Shown: piece after piece, positions 52,247 to 64,000 of the stretch
Layout: each line of letters starts with the position of its first letter
Numbering within the stretch: the stretch's first letter is position 1
Assembly: GCF_001641285.1 (NCBI RefSeq)
Contig: NZ_CP014841.1
Span: 1,860,001-1,924,000 of the forward strand
Length of the DNA stretch: 64,000 nucleotides
Direction of reading: 5' to 3'
Source: Dyella thiooxydans
Lineage (GTDB): Bacteria > Pseudomonadota > Gammaproteobacteria > Xanthomonadales > Rhodanobacteraceae
Notes under the pieces: model-generated
What the model saw: only the letters and a program-made list of their open reading frames with translations
Databases searched by the model: none
Told to the model about the DNA's origin: nothing
Translations under genes and position numbers: made by a program

Positions 52247-52570
52247 GGTTCTCCCCCGATGCGCCCCGAGCGGGAGCGCGTTGCTGACGAATCCGGTGAG
52301 GGCCTGGGCCCCGCGTTCCGAACGTTTCGGAACGACACCCCACTGTGAACGAGCCCCCGGCGTGCGCACAACCCGACTAAGGTGAAGTGGCCGGTCGCAG
52401 CAGTTCCTTGCGACCGGTTCACGCGGCATCGGGATGGTCGCAGCCGGCCAGCGGCCCGCGGGGGGGAACGGACGCGCAAACCGCAATCCGCTACAACACC
52501 CTCGCGGATCGGTGTCGATGTCCGATCCTCCGGTTCGTCGTACGTGCAGACCACCCCAAAAGGATCTCCC
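52247..52570. promoter_or_regulatory. Divergent promoter region
   Basis: This 324-bp stretch separates the amidase gene (minus) and the YCII-like gene (plus). No gene is seen, and no clear operator could be picked out by eye. Confidence 0.5.
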
Positions 52571-52942
52571 ATGAAATACCTCGGCCTGGCCTACTTCACC
52601 CCCGAAAAATTCGCCGCCCTGTCGCCCGACGCCGTTAAAGCCATCGTCAGCCAGTGCCCGGCGCTGGACGAGAAGATGCGCGCCACCGGCAAGGTGCTGG
52701 TCTCCGCCTCGCTGGGCGACCTGGAGCACTGGCGCACGCTGCGCCCGCGAGCCGGCAAGACGCAGATCACCGACGGCCCCTACATCGAATCGAAGGAAGT
52801 GGTCGGCGGCCTGTTCATCATCGAGGCGGACAGCCAGGAGGAAGCGCTGCGCATCGCCGCAATGCACCCGGCCGCGCAGATAGGCGAGGAAGGCGATTGG
52901 GCGGTCGAGTTGATTCCGTTGGATTTCTATCTGGTGCCGTGA
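52571..52942 (+). CDS. YCII-related (DGPF) domain protein
   Basis: A 123-residue protein with the DGPY motif in QITDGPYIESKEVVGGLFIIEA and a ferredoxin-like alpha/beta fold. Such proteins frequently lie beside ECF sigma genes or act as accessory enzymes; no sigma gene is adjacent here. ATG has a weak ribosome site (GGATCTCC). Confidence 0.82.
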   Translation: MKYLGLAYFTPEKFAALSPDAVKAIVSQCPALDEKMRATGKVLVSASLGDLEHWRTLRPRAGKTQITDGPYIESKEVVGGLFIIEADSQEEALRIAAMHPAAQIGEEGDWAVELIPLDFYLVP

Positions 52943-53137
52943 GGGCCATCACCCCATACGCAGGCTTTTTGTCCGCCCTGACGGCATGAGCTCGGGAAGC
53001 GACCGGATGGACTGTCCCGGGGACGATGGCCTCACCCCGGTATCTTGCCGAGGGCGCATCGACGGCCCGCGTTGTCATCCCACGCCCCCGGAAGTCGCGG
53101 GGTGGACGATACGACATGACCAGGCGACTCTTTGACC

Positions 53138-53623
53138 ATGCCCGAAGAACACGCCCCAAAGCCCTTTCTGGCCGGATTCACGAGCCTTCTGAAGGCCGTT
53201 GCCTTGTTCGCTCTCGGTGGGCCGCTTTGCATCTGGTTGGTGGGAGCCGGCTTGAATGTCGTATCGACGGGCACACTTCCGACAATTCAGGGCATGGCCT
53301 TGATCGCGCCTGTCTTCACCCTCGGTGCTCCGCCTGCGTCGGCTACTGGCGCCGTGGCCTGGCTGATCCGTGACCGCCTCGGGGTCTGGCCCGGGAGTGG
53401 CGTATGCGGACTGGCGGGGGCTGCGGCGGGAACCGTGCCGCTTGTCATCATGCCCCACAGCCCGCTCCCTCTATCGTCGGTCGTGGCGCTGGGGTCGGCC
53501 CCCGGTGGCATGGCCGGCATGATCTGTGGTCTTTTCTATCTTCTACTGCATCGCCGAGCAGGGAACCGGTTGGGCATGCCGCGTGATGGTCGGGATCGTC
53601 CATACAACGAACATCGCTGGTAA
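53138..53623 (+). CDS. Hypothetical membrane protein
   Basis: A 161-residue protein with about four hydrophobic segments, including KAVALFALGGPLCIWLVGAG and GGMAGMICGLFYLLLH. No family is recognised. The ATG at 53138 is preferred to a TTG two codons upstream. Confidence 0.6.
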   Translation: MPEEHAPKPFLAGFTSLLKAVALFALGGPLCIWLVGAGLNVVSTGTLPTIQGMALIAPVFTLGAPPASATGAVAWLIRDRLGVWPGSGVCGLAGAAAGTVPLVIMPHSPLPLSSVVALGSAPGGMAGMICGLFYLLLHRRAGNRLGMPRDGRDRPYNEHRW

Positions 53624-53645
53624 ACCCGCTGCAAGGACCGTGACC

Positions 53646-53999
53646 ATGCAAGACATCATCTGGAACCGCGCCTGCCTGGACTTCGGCGGCCCCTCACCGG
53701 CCGAAGGAGACCGGGCGCTGGCCGCGCTGCTGCAAGCCCACGGCCGGGTCATGAGCGGGGGTGTCGTTCACGCACTGGAATCGCTCAGTGTCGAAGAGCT
53801 CTCCGAGGCCATCGTAGGCTTTCGCTACTTCGGACTGCCGCGGGCCGCAGAGGTGCTCGCGCAGGCCTGGGACGATTCGGAAGAATGCGAGGATCGGCTG
53901 GACCGCATGTACGAAGCGGCGATCCCGGACGACGGCGCCATCGAGCTTGCCTTCCGGTTAAAGCTCACGGCCTGCCCTTCGGCTTTTGCTCCAGCATGA
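53646..53999 (+). CDS. DUF4375-like hypothetical protein
   Basis: A 117-residue acidic helical protein. The sequence ALLQAHGRVMSGGVVHALE followed by AIVGFRYFGLPRAAEVLAQA resembles the DUF4375 (DMP19-like) family by pattern. The function is unknown; relatives are common near polymorphic-toxin immunity genes. Confidence 0.55.
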   Translation: MQDIIWNRACLDFGGPSPAEGDRALAALLQAHGRVMSGGVVHALESLSVEELSEAIVGFRYFGLPRAAEVLAQAWDDSEECEDRLDRMYEAAIPDDGAIELAFRLKLTACPSAFAPA

Positions 54000-54186
54000 T
54001 CGCGACCATCGTTTAAGCCAAAATCCGGCAACGCGAAACCGCCAGGCATCGGTGCCCCCAAGAATGCGGCGGAGGAAATTAAGCAGCCCGTCTTTGACCG
54101 CTACCGCCAAGCCCGATGGTGGCCACGCAAAAGCCCTTCTCGCCAGCGAGCGTTGCGCGCGGATATGGCGGCTTGGGACATAGAAC

Positions 54187-55089
54187 GTGAAGACCTTTCG
54201 CTGGATGCGCCGGCTGGTAGTCGGATCGGCACTCTGCATGTTGCTGGCTGGTGCCGCGATCTGGTTCGCTGGCGATCTGCTTATCCATCCCGTCCCTGCG
54301 GGGATCGGACCACCGCCAAGCGATCTCCCCGCACGCCCGGTGGTATTCGGCAGCGACTCCGGCTCGATGATCCACGGCTGGTTCGTTCCCGGCCGGGGCA
54401 TCGGTGCGGTGCTGCTGCTCCATGGCGTGCGCGCCAATCGCCTGAGCATGCTGGACCGTGCGCGCTTCCTGCACCAGGCGGGCTATTCGGTGTTGCTGAT
54501 CGACTTCCAGGCCTCGGGTGAAAGTCCGGGCCGGGCGATCACCTTCGGCTACCTGGAAGCGCGCGACGCGCAGGCAGCCGTCGCGGAGCTGAGGAAGCTG
54601 GCGCCCGGGCAACCGATCGGCCTCATTGGCACCTCGATGGGTGGAGCCGCCGCCCTGCTGGCGCAGCCGCGGCTGCAGGTCGACGCGATGGTGCTGGAAC
54701 AGGTTTACCCCACCCTGGCGCAGGCACTCGACGACCGTATGCGCTTGTATGGCGGCGTGATAGGCGCATGGCTTGAGCCGCTGCTGGCGATGACGGTGAA
54801 GCCGCATCTCGGCCTGTCCATGCAACAGATGCGCCCCATCGATCACGTCCGCAAGCTGGGCGTGCCCAAGCTGCTTGTTGCCGGTTCCGCCGATCGGCGC
54901 ACCACCCTCGACGAATCGCTGGCGATGTACCGCGCCGCGGCCAGCCCCAAGCAGCTATGGGTGGTCCCCGGCGCCCGGCACATGGACCTGGACCGCTATG
55001 CGGGGCCGGCATACCGCGCGCACATCCTCGCGTTCCTGCAATTCTGGTTGCGGCATGATGGCAAGCACGCGACGAGAAACCAGGGATGA
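54187..55089 (+). CDS. Alpha/beta hydrolase with N-terminal membrane anchor
   Basis: A 300-residue protein with a transmembrane helix (about 9-29), oxyanion loop LLLHGVRANRLS, nucleophile Ser in GTSMGGAA and catalytic His in GARHMDLD. It resembles Bem46/YfhR-type hydrolases facing the periplasm. The start is a GTG; an ATG at 54205 is the alternative. It overlaps the next gene by ATGA. Confidence 0.82.
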   Translation: MKTFRWMRRLVVGSALCMLLAGAAIWFAGDLLIHPVPAGIGPPPSDLPARPVVFGSDSGSMIHGWFVPGRGIGAVLLLHGVRANRLSMLDRARFLHQAGYSVLLIDFQASGESPGRAITFGYLEARDAQAAVAELRKLAPGQPIGLIGTSMGGAAALLAQPRLQVDAMVLEQVYPTLAQALDDRMRLYGGVIGAWLEPLLAMTVKPHLGLSMQQMRPIDHVRKLGVPKLLVAGSADRRTTLDESLAMYRAAASPKQLWVVPGARHMDLDRYAGPAYRAHILAFLQFWLRHDGKHATRNQG

Positions 55090-55700
55090 AAGCGGCCGTG
55101 ACGACATCGAACAACGAAGCGGCGATGACGAGGGTCTGGGAACTCAAGAGCGACGCGGTCAATGACTACGCGCCGCTGGTCTTTGCCAGTAACGAGGAAG
55201 TCGCATCCGGGATGTTCGACACGTCCGGGACTCCGCTTGCCTGGCCAAGCCGCCCCAAGGTCGAGGTGTTTGTCGAGCCCGGGAAGAGGAAACCCAAGCC
55301 GTTGGCCGATGTCAGCGCGCTGACGCCGGGCGCACTGGCCATGAGCGACAAGGCCAAGGCGGCGATGGGACCCTTCCTGTCCGCTTTCGGCCAGTTCCTG
55401 GCCATGGACTGCGGTGAAGAAACGCGCTGGTTCTACAACGTGACGAACCTGATTCCCTGCATCGATGAGAGCCGGTCAACCAAGCGACCCAGTGGATCCA
55501 TCGTGAAGGAAGCATTCTTCGAGCATGCAGTACCGGTCGAACCCGCCGTGTTCAAGGATCCGCTGACGGCGGCCGCGTCCCTCTATGTCAACGATGCAGG
55601 CAAGGCGGCCCTGGAGAAGATCGTCGCGGAGGCAGCCCTTATGGGCGTTGCTTTCGTCGAGCCGGGGCCTCCACCCAAGAAGCCTCGGCCACGGTCCTGA
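55086..55700 (+). CDS. Hypothetical protein, immunity-like (DUF1629/Imm11-type pattern)
   Basis: A 204-residue soluble protein. The FYNVTNLIPCIDESRSTKR segment in the middle, with Ser and Asp, resembles DUF1629-type immunity proteins. The identification is weak. It is translationally coupled to the alpha/beta hydrolase. Confidence 0.45.
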   Translation: MKAAVTTSNNEAAMTRVWELKSDAVNDYAPLVFASNEEVASGMFDTSGTPLAWPSRPKVEVFVEPGKRKPKPLADVSALTPGALAMSDKAKAAMGPFLSAFGQFLAMDCGEETRWFYNVTNLIPCIDESRSTKRPSGSIVKEAFFEHAVPVEPAVFKDPLTAAASLYVNDAGKAALEKIVAEAALMGVAFVEPGPPPKKPRPRS

Positions 55701-55746
55701 TCGGGGAACAGGTAGCGACCCGGCCCAGTTGGATGGGCGGTTCGCC

Positions 55747-56637
55747 TCAGCCCTCGAGCAGCCGCCCCACATCCGCATCCTTCTCCGCCCACAGCGTGTT
55801 GATCCACGCCTGGAAGCGCTCGCGGAAGGCGGCGTCGTTCTCGTAGTCGCCGCGCAGGGCCGGGTCGATGACACGCTGGCGGATATGCACGCGGATGTCG
55901 CGCACGCGGCCGGCGATGAGGTCCATCATCGAGCCGGCGCCGTGGGCGTAGACGATGGTGACATCGACGATGGCGTGCAGGCCCTCACCCATCGCATCCA
56001 GCACGAAGGCGACGCCGCCGGCCTTGGGCCGCAGCAGGTGAGCGTACGGCGCGCCCTGGGCGTCGTGCTTGGCGCGGGTGAAGCGCGTGCCCTCGACGAA
56101 GTTCATCACCGACACCGGCATGTGGCGGAATTTCTCGCACGCCTTGCGGGTGGTCTCGCGGTCCTTGCCGGCCAGCTCGGGATGCCGGGCCAGTTCCTCG
56201 CGCGAGTGGCGCTTCATGAAGGGGAAATCCAGCGCCCACCAGGCCGGCCCGAGCAGCGGCACCCAGATCAGCTGGCTCTTGAGGAAGAATCGCAGGAACG
56301 GGATGCGGCGGTTGAACACCTTCTGCAGCACCGGGATGTCGACCCAGCTCTGGTGGTTGCACAGCACCAGGTAGTTGCCGTCGCGCTTGAGGCCTTCCAG
56401 CCCCTCCACCTGCCAGCGGGTGCGGGTGAACAGGTCGAACAGCGCGCTGTTGACGCCGATCCAGCTCTCGGCGAGCGCCACCAGCACCCGCGACATCGCC
56501 ACGCGCGCGGCATGGATCGGCAGCAGCAGCTTGACGAAGGTGAGCGCGAACAACGGCAGCACGTGGACGATCGTGTTGACGATCAGCAGGGCGATGGCGA
56601 GCGGGATGCGCAGGAAGGCGGGGAGCGAGGCGAGCAT
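55747..56637 (-). CDS. PlsC-family 1-acyl-glycerol-phosphate acyltransferase (YihG-like)
   Basis: A 296-residue inner-membrane acyltransferase. An N-terminal hydrophobic segment is followed by the catalytic HX4D motif in CNHQSWVD and the substrate-binding FVEGTRFT. It acylates lysophosphatidic acid or a related lipid using acyl-CoA or acyl-ACP. It stands alone; the repeat-bearing 56638-56900 region separates it from sufS. Confidence 0.88.
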   Translation of the reverse strand: MLASLPAFLRIPLAIALLIVNTIVHVLPLFALTFVKLLLPIHAARVAMSRVLVALAESWIGVNSALFDLFTRTRWQVEGLEGLKRDGNYLVLCNHQSWVDIPVLQKVFNRRIPFLRFFLKSQLIWVPLLGPAWWALDFPFMKRHSREELARHPELAGKDRETTRKACEKFRHMPVSVMNFVEGTRFTRAKHDAQGAPYAHLLRPKAGGVAFVLDAMGEGLHAIVDVTIVYAHGAGSMMDLIAGRVRDIRVHIRQRVIDPALRGDYENDAAFRERFQAWINTLWAEKDADVGRLLEG

Positions 56638-56807
56638 AGGGTGACCGTCGTGGAATGGGTGACAGCGTAGCGCGGCGGCGGGTGGGTGGTTTGATTGGGG
56701 TCAGGTGGCGGGGCGGGGTTGGCGTGGTTACACCCGGCGCTACCGTCTCAAGCGGCCTCGGCACTTGAATCCCGGACTCCACGATTAATGCCGAAAGCCC
56801 CACGCTC

Positions 56808-56833
56808 GTCATCCCAGCGGAAGCTGGGATGAC
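56808..56833. repeat. REP-type hairpin (GTCATCCCAGC palindrome)
   Basis: A perfect 11-bp inverted repeat with a 4-nt GGAA loop. Sequences of this type (CGTCATCCCAGC...GCTGGGATGACG) are dispersed in many genomes. It lies in the 263-bp gap between the acyltransferase and sufS. Confidence 0.65.
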
Positions 56834-56900
56834 GGTGAGGGCCATGGAGCTCGAGAGAACCCGGAGCATCCGGCGAAGCGGACGCCGAACCCCAGCCCCC

Positions 56901-58136
56901 TCACATCAAAAGCTTGCGCACCTTCCCCAGCGCCTCGATGAACGCATCCACTTCCTCGCGCGTGTTGTAGAACGCCAGCGAGGCGCGCAGCGTGGCGGGG
57001 ACGCCGAAGAACTGCATCAGCGGGTGGGCGCAGTGGTGGCCCGAGCGCACGGCCACGCCCTGCAGGTCGAGCAGGGTGGCCAGATCCGTTGCCTGGGCGC
57101 CGTCGACCAGGAACGAGATCACCGGCTCCTTCTCCGCCGCCTCGCCGAAGATGCGCACGCCGGGCACCTCGCGCAGGCGCTCGGTGGCGTAGGCCAGCAG
57201 CTGTTGCTCGTGGGCGTGGATCGCCTCGAAACCGAGCGACTGGTAATAGTCGATCGCCGCACTGAGGCCGACGAAGCCGGCGATGTTCGGCGTGCCGGCC
57301 TCGAACTTGTGCGGCGGCTCGGCGAAGGTGGTGCCGTCGAAGCGCACCTCGCGGATCATCTCGCCGCCGCCGAAGAACGGCGGCATCGCGGCCAGGTGTT
57401 CCTTCTTCGCCCACAGTGCACCGGTGCCGGTGGGCGAGAGCATCTTGTGGCCGGTGAGCGCGTAGAAATCGCAGCCCAGCGCCTGCACGTCGACCGGGCG
57501 ATGCGGCACCGCCTGCGAGCCGTCGACCAGCAGCGGGATGCCGCGCTTGCGGCACTCGCGGGCGATCTCGCGGATGGGGTTCACCGTGCCGAGCACGTTG
57601 GAGACGTGGGTGACGCAGGCCAGCTTCACCTCCGGCGTGAGCAGCTCGACGAAGCGCTCGACGATCAGCTCGCCGCGCTCGTTGATCGGCGCGGCCTTCA
57701 CGGTGGCGCCGGCGCGTTGGGCCACCAGCTGCCACGGCACGATGTTGGCGTGGTGCTCCATCACCGTGGTGAGGATCGCGTCGCCCGGTTGCAGGCGCGG
57801 CAGCGCGAAGCTGTAGGCGACCAGGTTGGTGGCCTGGGTGGTGCCGGAGGTGAGCACCAGCTCATTGCGCGACGTGGCATTGATGAAGGCGGCGAGCTTG
57901 TCGCGCGCGCCTTCGTAGGCGCTGGTCGCCTCCTCGCCGAGGAAGTGCACGGCGCGCGAGACGTTGGCGTTGTATTCGCGGTAGTAGCGGTCCACCGCCT
58001 CGATCACCGCCGCCGGCTTCTGGCTGGTGTTGGCGTTGTCGAAGTACACCAGCGACTTGCCGTGCACCGAGCGCGACAGCAGCGGGAAATCGGCGCGGAT
58101 GCGCTGGACGTCGAGAGCGGCCGCGCTGGTTTGCAT
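56901..58136 (-). CDS. sufS: Cysteine desulfurase SufS
   Basis: A 411-residue class-V PLP enzyme. PLP-binding Lys is in LTGHKMLSPTG and the persulfide Cys369 in RSGHHCAHPLM. It removes sulfur from cysteine for Fe-S cluster assembly. I chose ATG 58136, which has GGAG at 6-bp spacing; ATG 58142 is directly against it. It is the last gene of the suf operon, separated from sufD by a 23-bp inverted repeat. Confidence 0.93.
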   Translation of the reverse strand: MQTSAAALDVQRIRADFPLLSRSVHGKSLVYFDNANTSQKPAAVIEAVDRYYREYNANVSRAVHFLGEEATSAYEGARDKLAAFINATSRNELVLTSGTTQATNLVAYSFALPRLQPGDAILTTVMEHHANIVPWQLVAQRAGATVKAAPINERGELIVERFVELLTPEVKLACVTHVSNVLGTVNPIREIARECRKRGIPLLVDGSQAVPHRPVDVQALGCDFYALTGHKMLSPTGTGALWAKKEHLAAMPPFFGGGEMIREVRFDGTTFAEPPHKFEAGTPNIAGFVGLSAAIDYYQSLGFEAIHAHEQQLLAYATERLREVPGVRIFGEAAEKEPVISFLVDGAQATDLATLLDLQGVAVRSGHHCAHPLMQFFGVPATLRASLAFYNTREEVDAFIEALGKVRKLLM

Positions 58137-58168
58137 GTTCATCTCCAAAATCCTGTCATGGCCGCCCT

Positions 58169-58243
58169 GTAGGAGCGCACCCTGTGCGCGAACGCCCTTT
58201 GCTTGGAACACCAGAAGCGGTCGCGCACAGGGTGCGCTCCTAC
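58169..58243. repeat. Perfect 23-bp inverted repeat (REP/BIME-like) inside the suf operon
   Basis: Arms 58169-58191 and 58221-58243 are perfectly complementary around a 29-nt loop. The arm GTAGGAGCGCACCCTGTGCG is a repeat type known to be frequent in Pseudomonas and Xanthomonadaceae genomes. In RNA it would make a very stable stem between sufD and sufS. Confidence 0.85.
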
Positions 58244-58256
58244 GGGTTCTTTCGCA

Positions 58257-59560
58257 TTACGCGGGAAGCCTCGCCTCCAGCAGGCTGGCGAGATGCTCGC
58301 GCAGCGCCTCGTTCGGCAGGTCGTCCAGCACGGCGCGGCAGAACGCGGCGGTGAGCATGGCGCGCGCCTGCGCCTCGGGAATGCCGCGCGAGCGCAGGTA
58401 GAACAGCGCGCGCGGATCGAGCTGGCCGACGGTGGCGCCGTGCGCAGCCTTCACCTCATCGGCGTGGATCTCCAGCTCGGGCTTGGTGTCGATCTCGGCG
58501 TTGGCGGACAGCAGCAGGTTCTTGTTGCTGAGGCTGGCGTCGGTGCCGTCGGCACCCGGCGCCACGTAGATCGCGCCACGGAACACGCCGCGCGCGCGGC
58601 CGTCGGCGACGCCGCGCCACAGGGCCTCGGACGAGGAGTTGCGCGCGGTATGGCGCACCAGCATCTGCGTGTCCGCATGCTGGCGACCATGCAGCACGAA
58701 GGCGCCGCGCGTTTCCAGCCGCGCGCCATCGCCGGTCACGTCGGCCTGCAGTTCGTGGCGGCTCAGCGCACCGCCCAGCTCCAGCGCGTGCAGGGTGGCA
58801 TGCGCACCGGCGCGCAGCTGCATGCCGGTGCGACGCACCAGCACGCTGCCCTCGGCGGCCGACTGCAGGATCACGTGCTGCAGCCGCGCCCGCTCGCCCA
58901 GCGAGATATCGGTGACCGCGGTGCCCAGGTGGGCATGCTCGCCGTGGCCCAGGTGATGCTCGACGAGGATGAGCGAAGCGCCCTCGCCCAGCTCGATCAC
59001 CTGGCGCAGGTGCCACATCGCGTCGCCTTCGGACGCCGCGCCGACGAGGCACAGGTGCACCGGCACCTCGATCCGCGCGCCCGGCGCCACGCGCAGCACC
59101 ACGCCCTCGGCGGCGAAGGCCGCGTTGAGCTGGGCGAACGCGTCGCCGGCCTCGCGGTAGGCGCGCGCCAGCGCGAAGCGCAATGGCTCGGCGTCGGTGG
59201 CCAACGCCTGCGACAGCAGCTGCAGGCTCAGGCCGGCCGGCAACGCGTCCAACGCGGAGAGATCGGCGCGCAGCGCGCCGTTGACGAACACCAGGCGCGG
59301 GCCGTCGACACCCGGCAGCGCCAGTGCCGCTGCATCGATCGCCCGCGTGGCGGCCGCCGCATCGCCGATGGCGTAGCGGCGCTGGCCCAGCGCGCGCAGC
59401 GCGGTGTACTTGAATGCTTCCACGCGCGTGTCCGGCAGGCCGGCGGCGAGGAAGGCGTCGAGGTTCTCGCGGCGCGCCGCGTCCAGCCAGGCGATGCCGC
59501 TGACCGGCAGCGCCGCCTCGCGCTGCGCCTCGACGAACGGAACGAGGGCCGCGGCCTGGC

Positions 59561-59564
<4 letters not shown>
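58257..59564 (-). CDS. sufD: Fe-S cluster assembly protein SufD
   Basis: A 435-residue beta-helix scaffold protein. The SufB/D core shows FVNGALRADLSALDALP, ILVEHHLGHGEHAHLGTAVT and the C-terminal LDPRALFYLRSRGIPEAQARAM. It forms SufBC2D with SufB and SufC. Its ATG overlaps the sufC stop (ATGA). Confidence 0.92.
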
Positions 59565-60322
<758 letters not shown>

Positions 60323-60347
60323 GGCTTGGGTTTTCGCAGTAATGGCG

Positions 60348-60832
60348 TCAGGGCGTATGGGGGACGACGAACGGGTGGCTGACCAGGTCGGCGCAGGGCG
60401 CGCTGTCCTGTTCGCCGTAGGCGTCGCCGCGCAGGTAGTCGCACAGACGGGCGGTTCGTTCGCGTTCGAGACTGGCCTGGTAGAGCGCGTAGGCCGCCGG
60501 ATAGGCGGTGCCGCGATCGGGGCCTTGGGAATTGGCGAAGCGGGCGGCGAGGTCCGCATCGCGATAGCTCAGCCAGGCCCGCTGTGCCTTGCGCAGCTTC
60601 GCGATCATCTCCGGATACGCGGCCCACTTCTTGAGCACGGCCCGGTAGGTCGCGTTGAGCTCCTTGTCGGCGGTCCCACTGACCTGGCCGGCGCACCGGG
60701 TCATGTCGTACTGGGTGGTGGCCTTGGCGCAGAACTGCGCCACCACTGCGCCATCGGCCGGCGGCTGGTCGGCGTGAACCGGGGCGCACAGCAGGCCGGC
60801 AAGGACGAGCAGCGCGGCAAGTGCGACATACC

Positions 60833-60836
<4 letters not shown>
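60348..60836 (-). CDS. LprI-like (DUF1311) lysozyme-inhibitor-type exported protein
   Basis: A 162-residue protein with a signal peptide (about 1-23, VHA) and a DUF1311/LprI domain: [27 protein letters not shown] and [21 protein letters not shown]. Cys residues suggest a disulfide. LprI-type proteins inhibit lysozyme. It is unusual here, wedged between sufB and sufC and coupled to sufB by an ATGA overlap. Confidence 0.83.
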
Positions 60837-62295
<1,459 letters not shown>

Positions 62296-62299
<4 letters not shown>

Positions 62300-62754
62300 G
62301 CGGTGGTCCTGCCCTTGATCTCGCTGATGGCGATGGTCGCCAGCGCCGGCGTGGCCGGCGGTCGAAGCATGTCGGCCAGGCTCACGCCGCGCAGGGCGTC
62401 GTCGAGCACCTGGTTGATCCGCCGCCAGCTGCCGCGCACGCCGCACTGCGACTCGCGCTCGCACTGGCCGTCGGTGCCGCACTCGGTCATGCCGATGCGC
62501 CCTTCCATCGCCTCGACGATCTCGCCCAGGTTGATCTCGCCGGCCGGGCGCGCGAGGCGATAGCCGCCGTTGACGCCGCGGAACGACTCGACCAGGCCGG
62601 CGTGCCCGAGCGACTTCAGCAGCTTGCTCACCGTCGGCAGCTCCAGATGCGCCTCGTCGGCGATCTGCGCCGTGCTGAGCACGTCGTCGGGATGCGCGGC
62701 GATGCAGGTCATCACCACGGTGGCGTAATCGGTGAGGCGGCTGACGCGGAGCAT
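62296..62754 (-). CDS. Rrf2-family regulator of the SUF system (IscR/SufR-like)
   Basis: A 152-residue winged-helix regulator. DNA-binding residues are in [22 protein letters not shown] and [13 protein letters not shown]. Three cysteines in [13 protein letters not shown] would bind an Fe-S cluster as in IscR/SufR. It starts the suf operon and presumably represses it when clusters are abundant. The AT-rich 62762-62800 segment upstream is a candidate operator. Confidence 0.9.
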
Positions 62755-62905
62755 GACGGGGGGATTCCGACAAATCAGACCAAAATGGTACGGATTAAGG
62801 CCGCAACGGTCAATCCGGACACGTCGTCGCAATCCCGATTGCACCATGTGCGGGCAAAGCTTCGCACCGCTTCCGAGCGCAGCGAGCCCGACCACACCCC
62901 CATAG

Positions 62906-64000
<1,095 letters not shown>

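Overview
The window is GC-rich, densely coded DNA from a gammaproteobacterium. The gene repertoire points to the order Xanthomonadales (Lysobacterales), most likely family Rhodanobacteraceae: RapA, a DUF1311 gene inside a suf operon, a QseB/TctD-like two-component pair, many short same-direction overlaps (ATGA, TGATG), and repeats of the GTAGGAGCGCACC and AGTGCACTCTGACCCC type. This placement is inferred from gene content; there is no rRNA or other phylogenetic anchor. I saw no tRNA, rRNA, CRISPR array or intact insertion sequence.

Layout. 1-12.9 kb is mostly housekeeping: the 3' end of rapA, a rhomboid protease, glyoxalase I, an NlpC/P60 hydrolase, YggS, an M20 dipeptidase, a ComEA-like DNA-binding protein, a SET/GNAT/HutD-like trio, a membrane protein coupled to an M1 metallopeptidase, and a response regulator/sensor kinase pair. 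13.0-26.1 kb is the most interesting part. A nine-gene plus-strand operon encodes an outer-membrane channel, a DevBCA-like ABC exporter, an alpha/beta hydrolase, two four-helix EamA-type proteins and a DegT aminotransferase. It converges on a six-gene minus-strand operon encoding a HAD phosphatase, class-III aminotransferase, acyl carrier protein, ketosynthase, FemAB/GNAT-like acyltransferase and ureohydrolase-fold protein. Together they look like a pathway that makes and exports an amine-bearing lipid or acylated small molecule; the product is unknown. Between the operons lies a PepSY protein preceded by four exactly phased 11-bp direct repeats, a response-regulator-style operator.

26-43 kb is accessory and mixed: a MipA/OmpV barrel, a CPBP protease, a Rieske protein, a GNAT, an NAD-dependent epimerase with a divergent LysR regulator, an ECF sigma factor with a coupled membrane protein, a PEP-mutase-family enzyme, a 51-residue Cys-rich protein, an AraC regulator, a phytase-like esterase, a HEPN-domain gene of apparently lower GC between direct repeats, several small hypotheticals, a beta-lactamase-fold hydrolase, a GST and a lipoprotein. 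43.2-48.7 kb holds a GH42/GH29 glycosidase pair (beta-galactosidase and alpha-L-fucosidase types) bracketed by a complete gene and a 3' fragment of its paralogue.

48.8-56.6 kb has a second beta-lactamase-fold hydrolase, a Tat-exported amidase, a YCII-like protein, hypotheticals including a possible immunity protein, an alpha/beta hydrolase and a PlsC-type acyltransferase. 56.9-62.8 kb is the iron-sulfur assembly operon rrf2-sufB-(DUF1311)-sufC-sufD-sufS, with a perfect 23-bp inverted repeat between sufD and sufS. The window ends in glnK-amtB, preceded by a well-formed sigma-54 promoter; amtB runs off the right edge.
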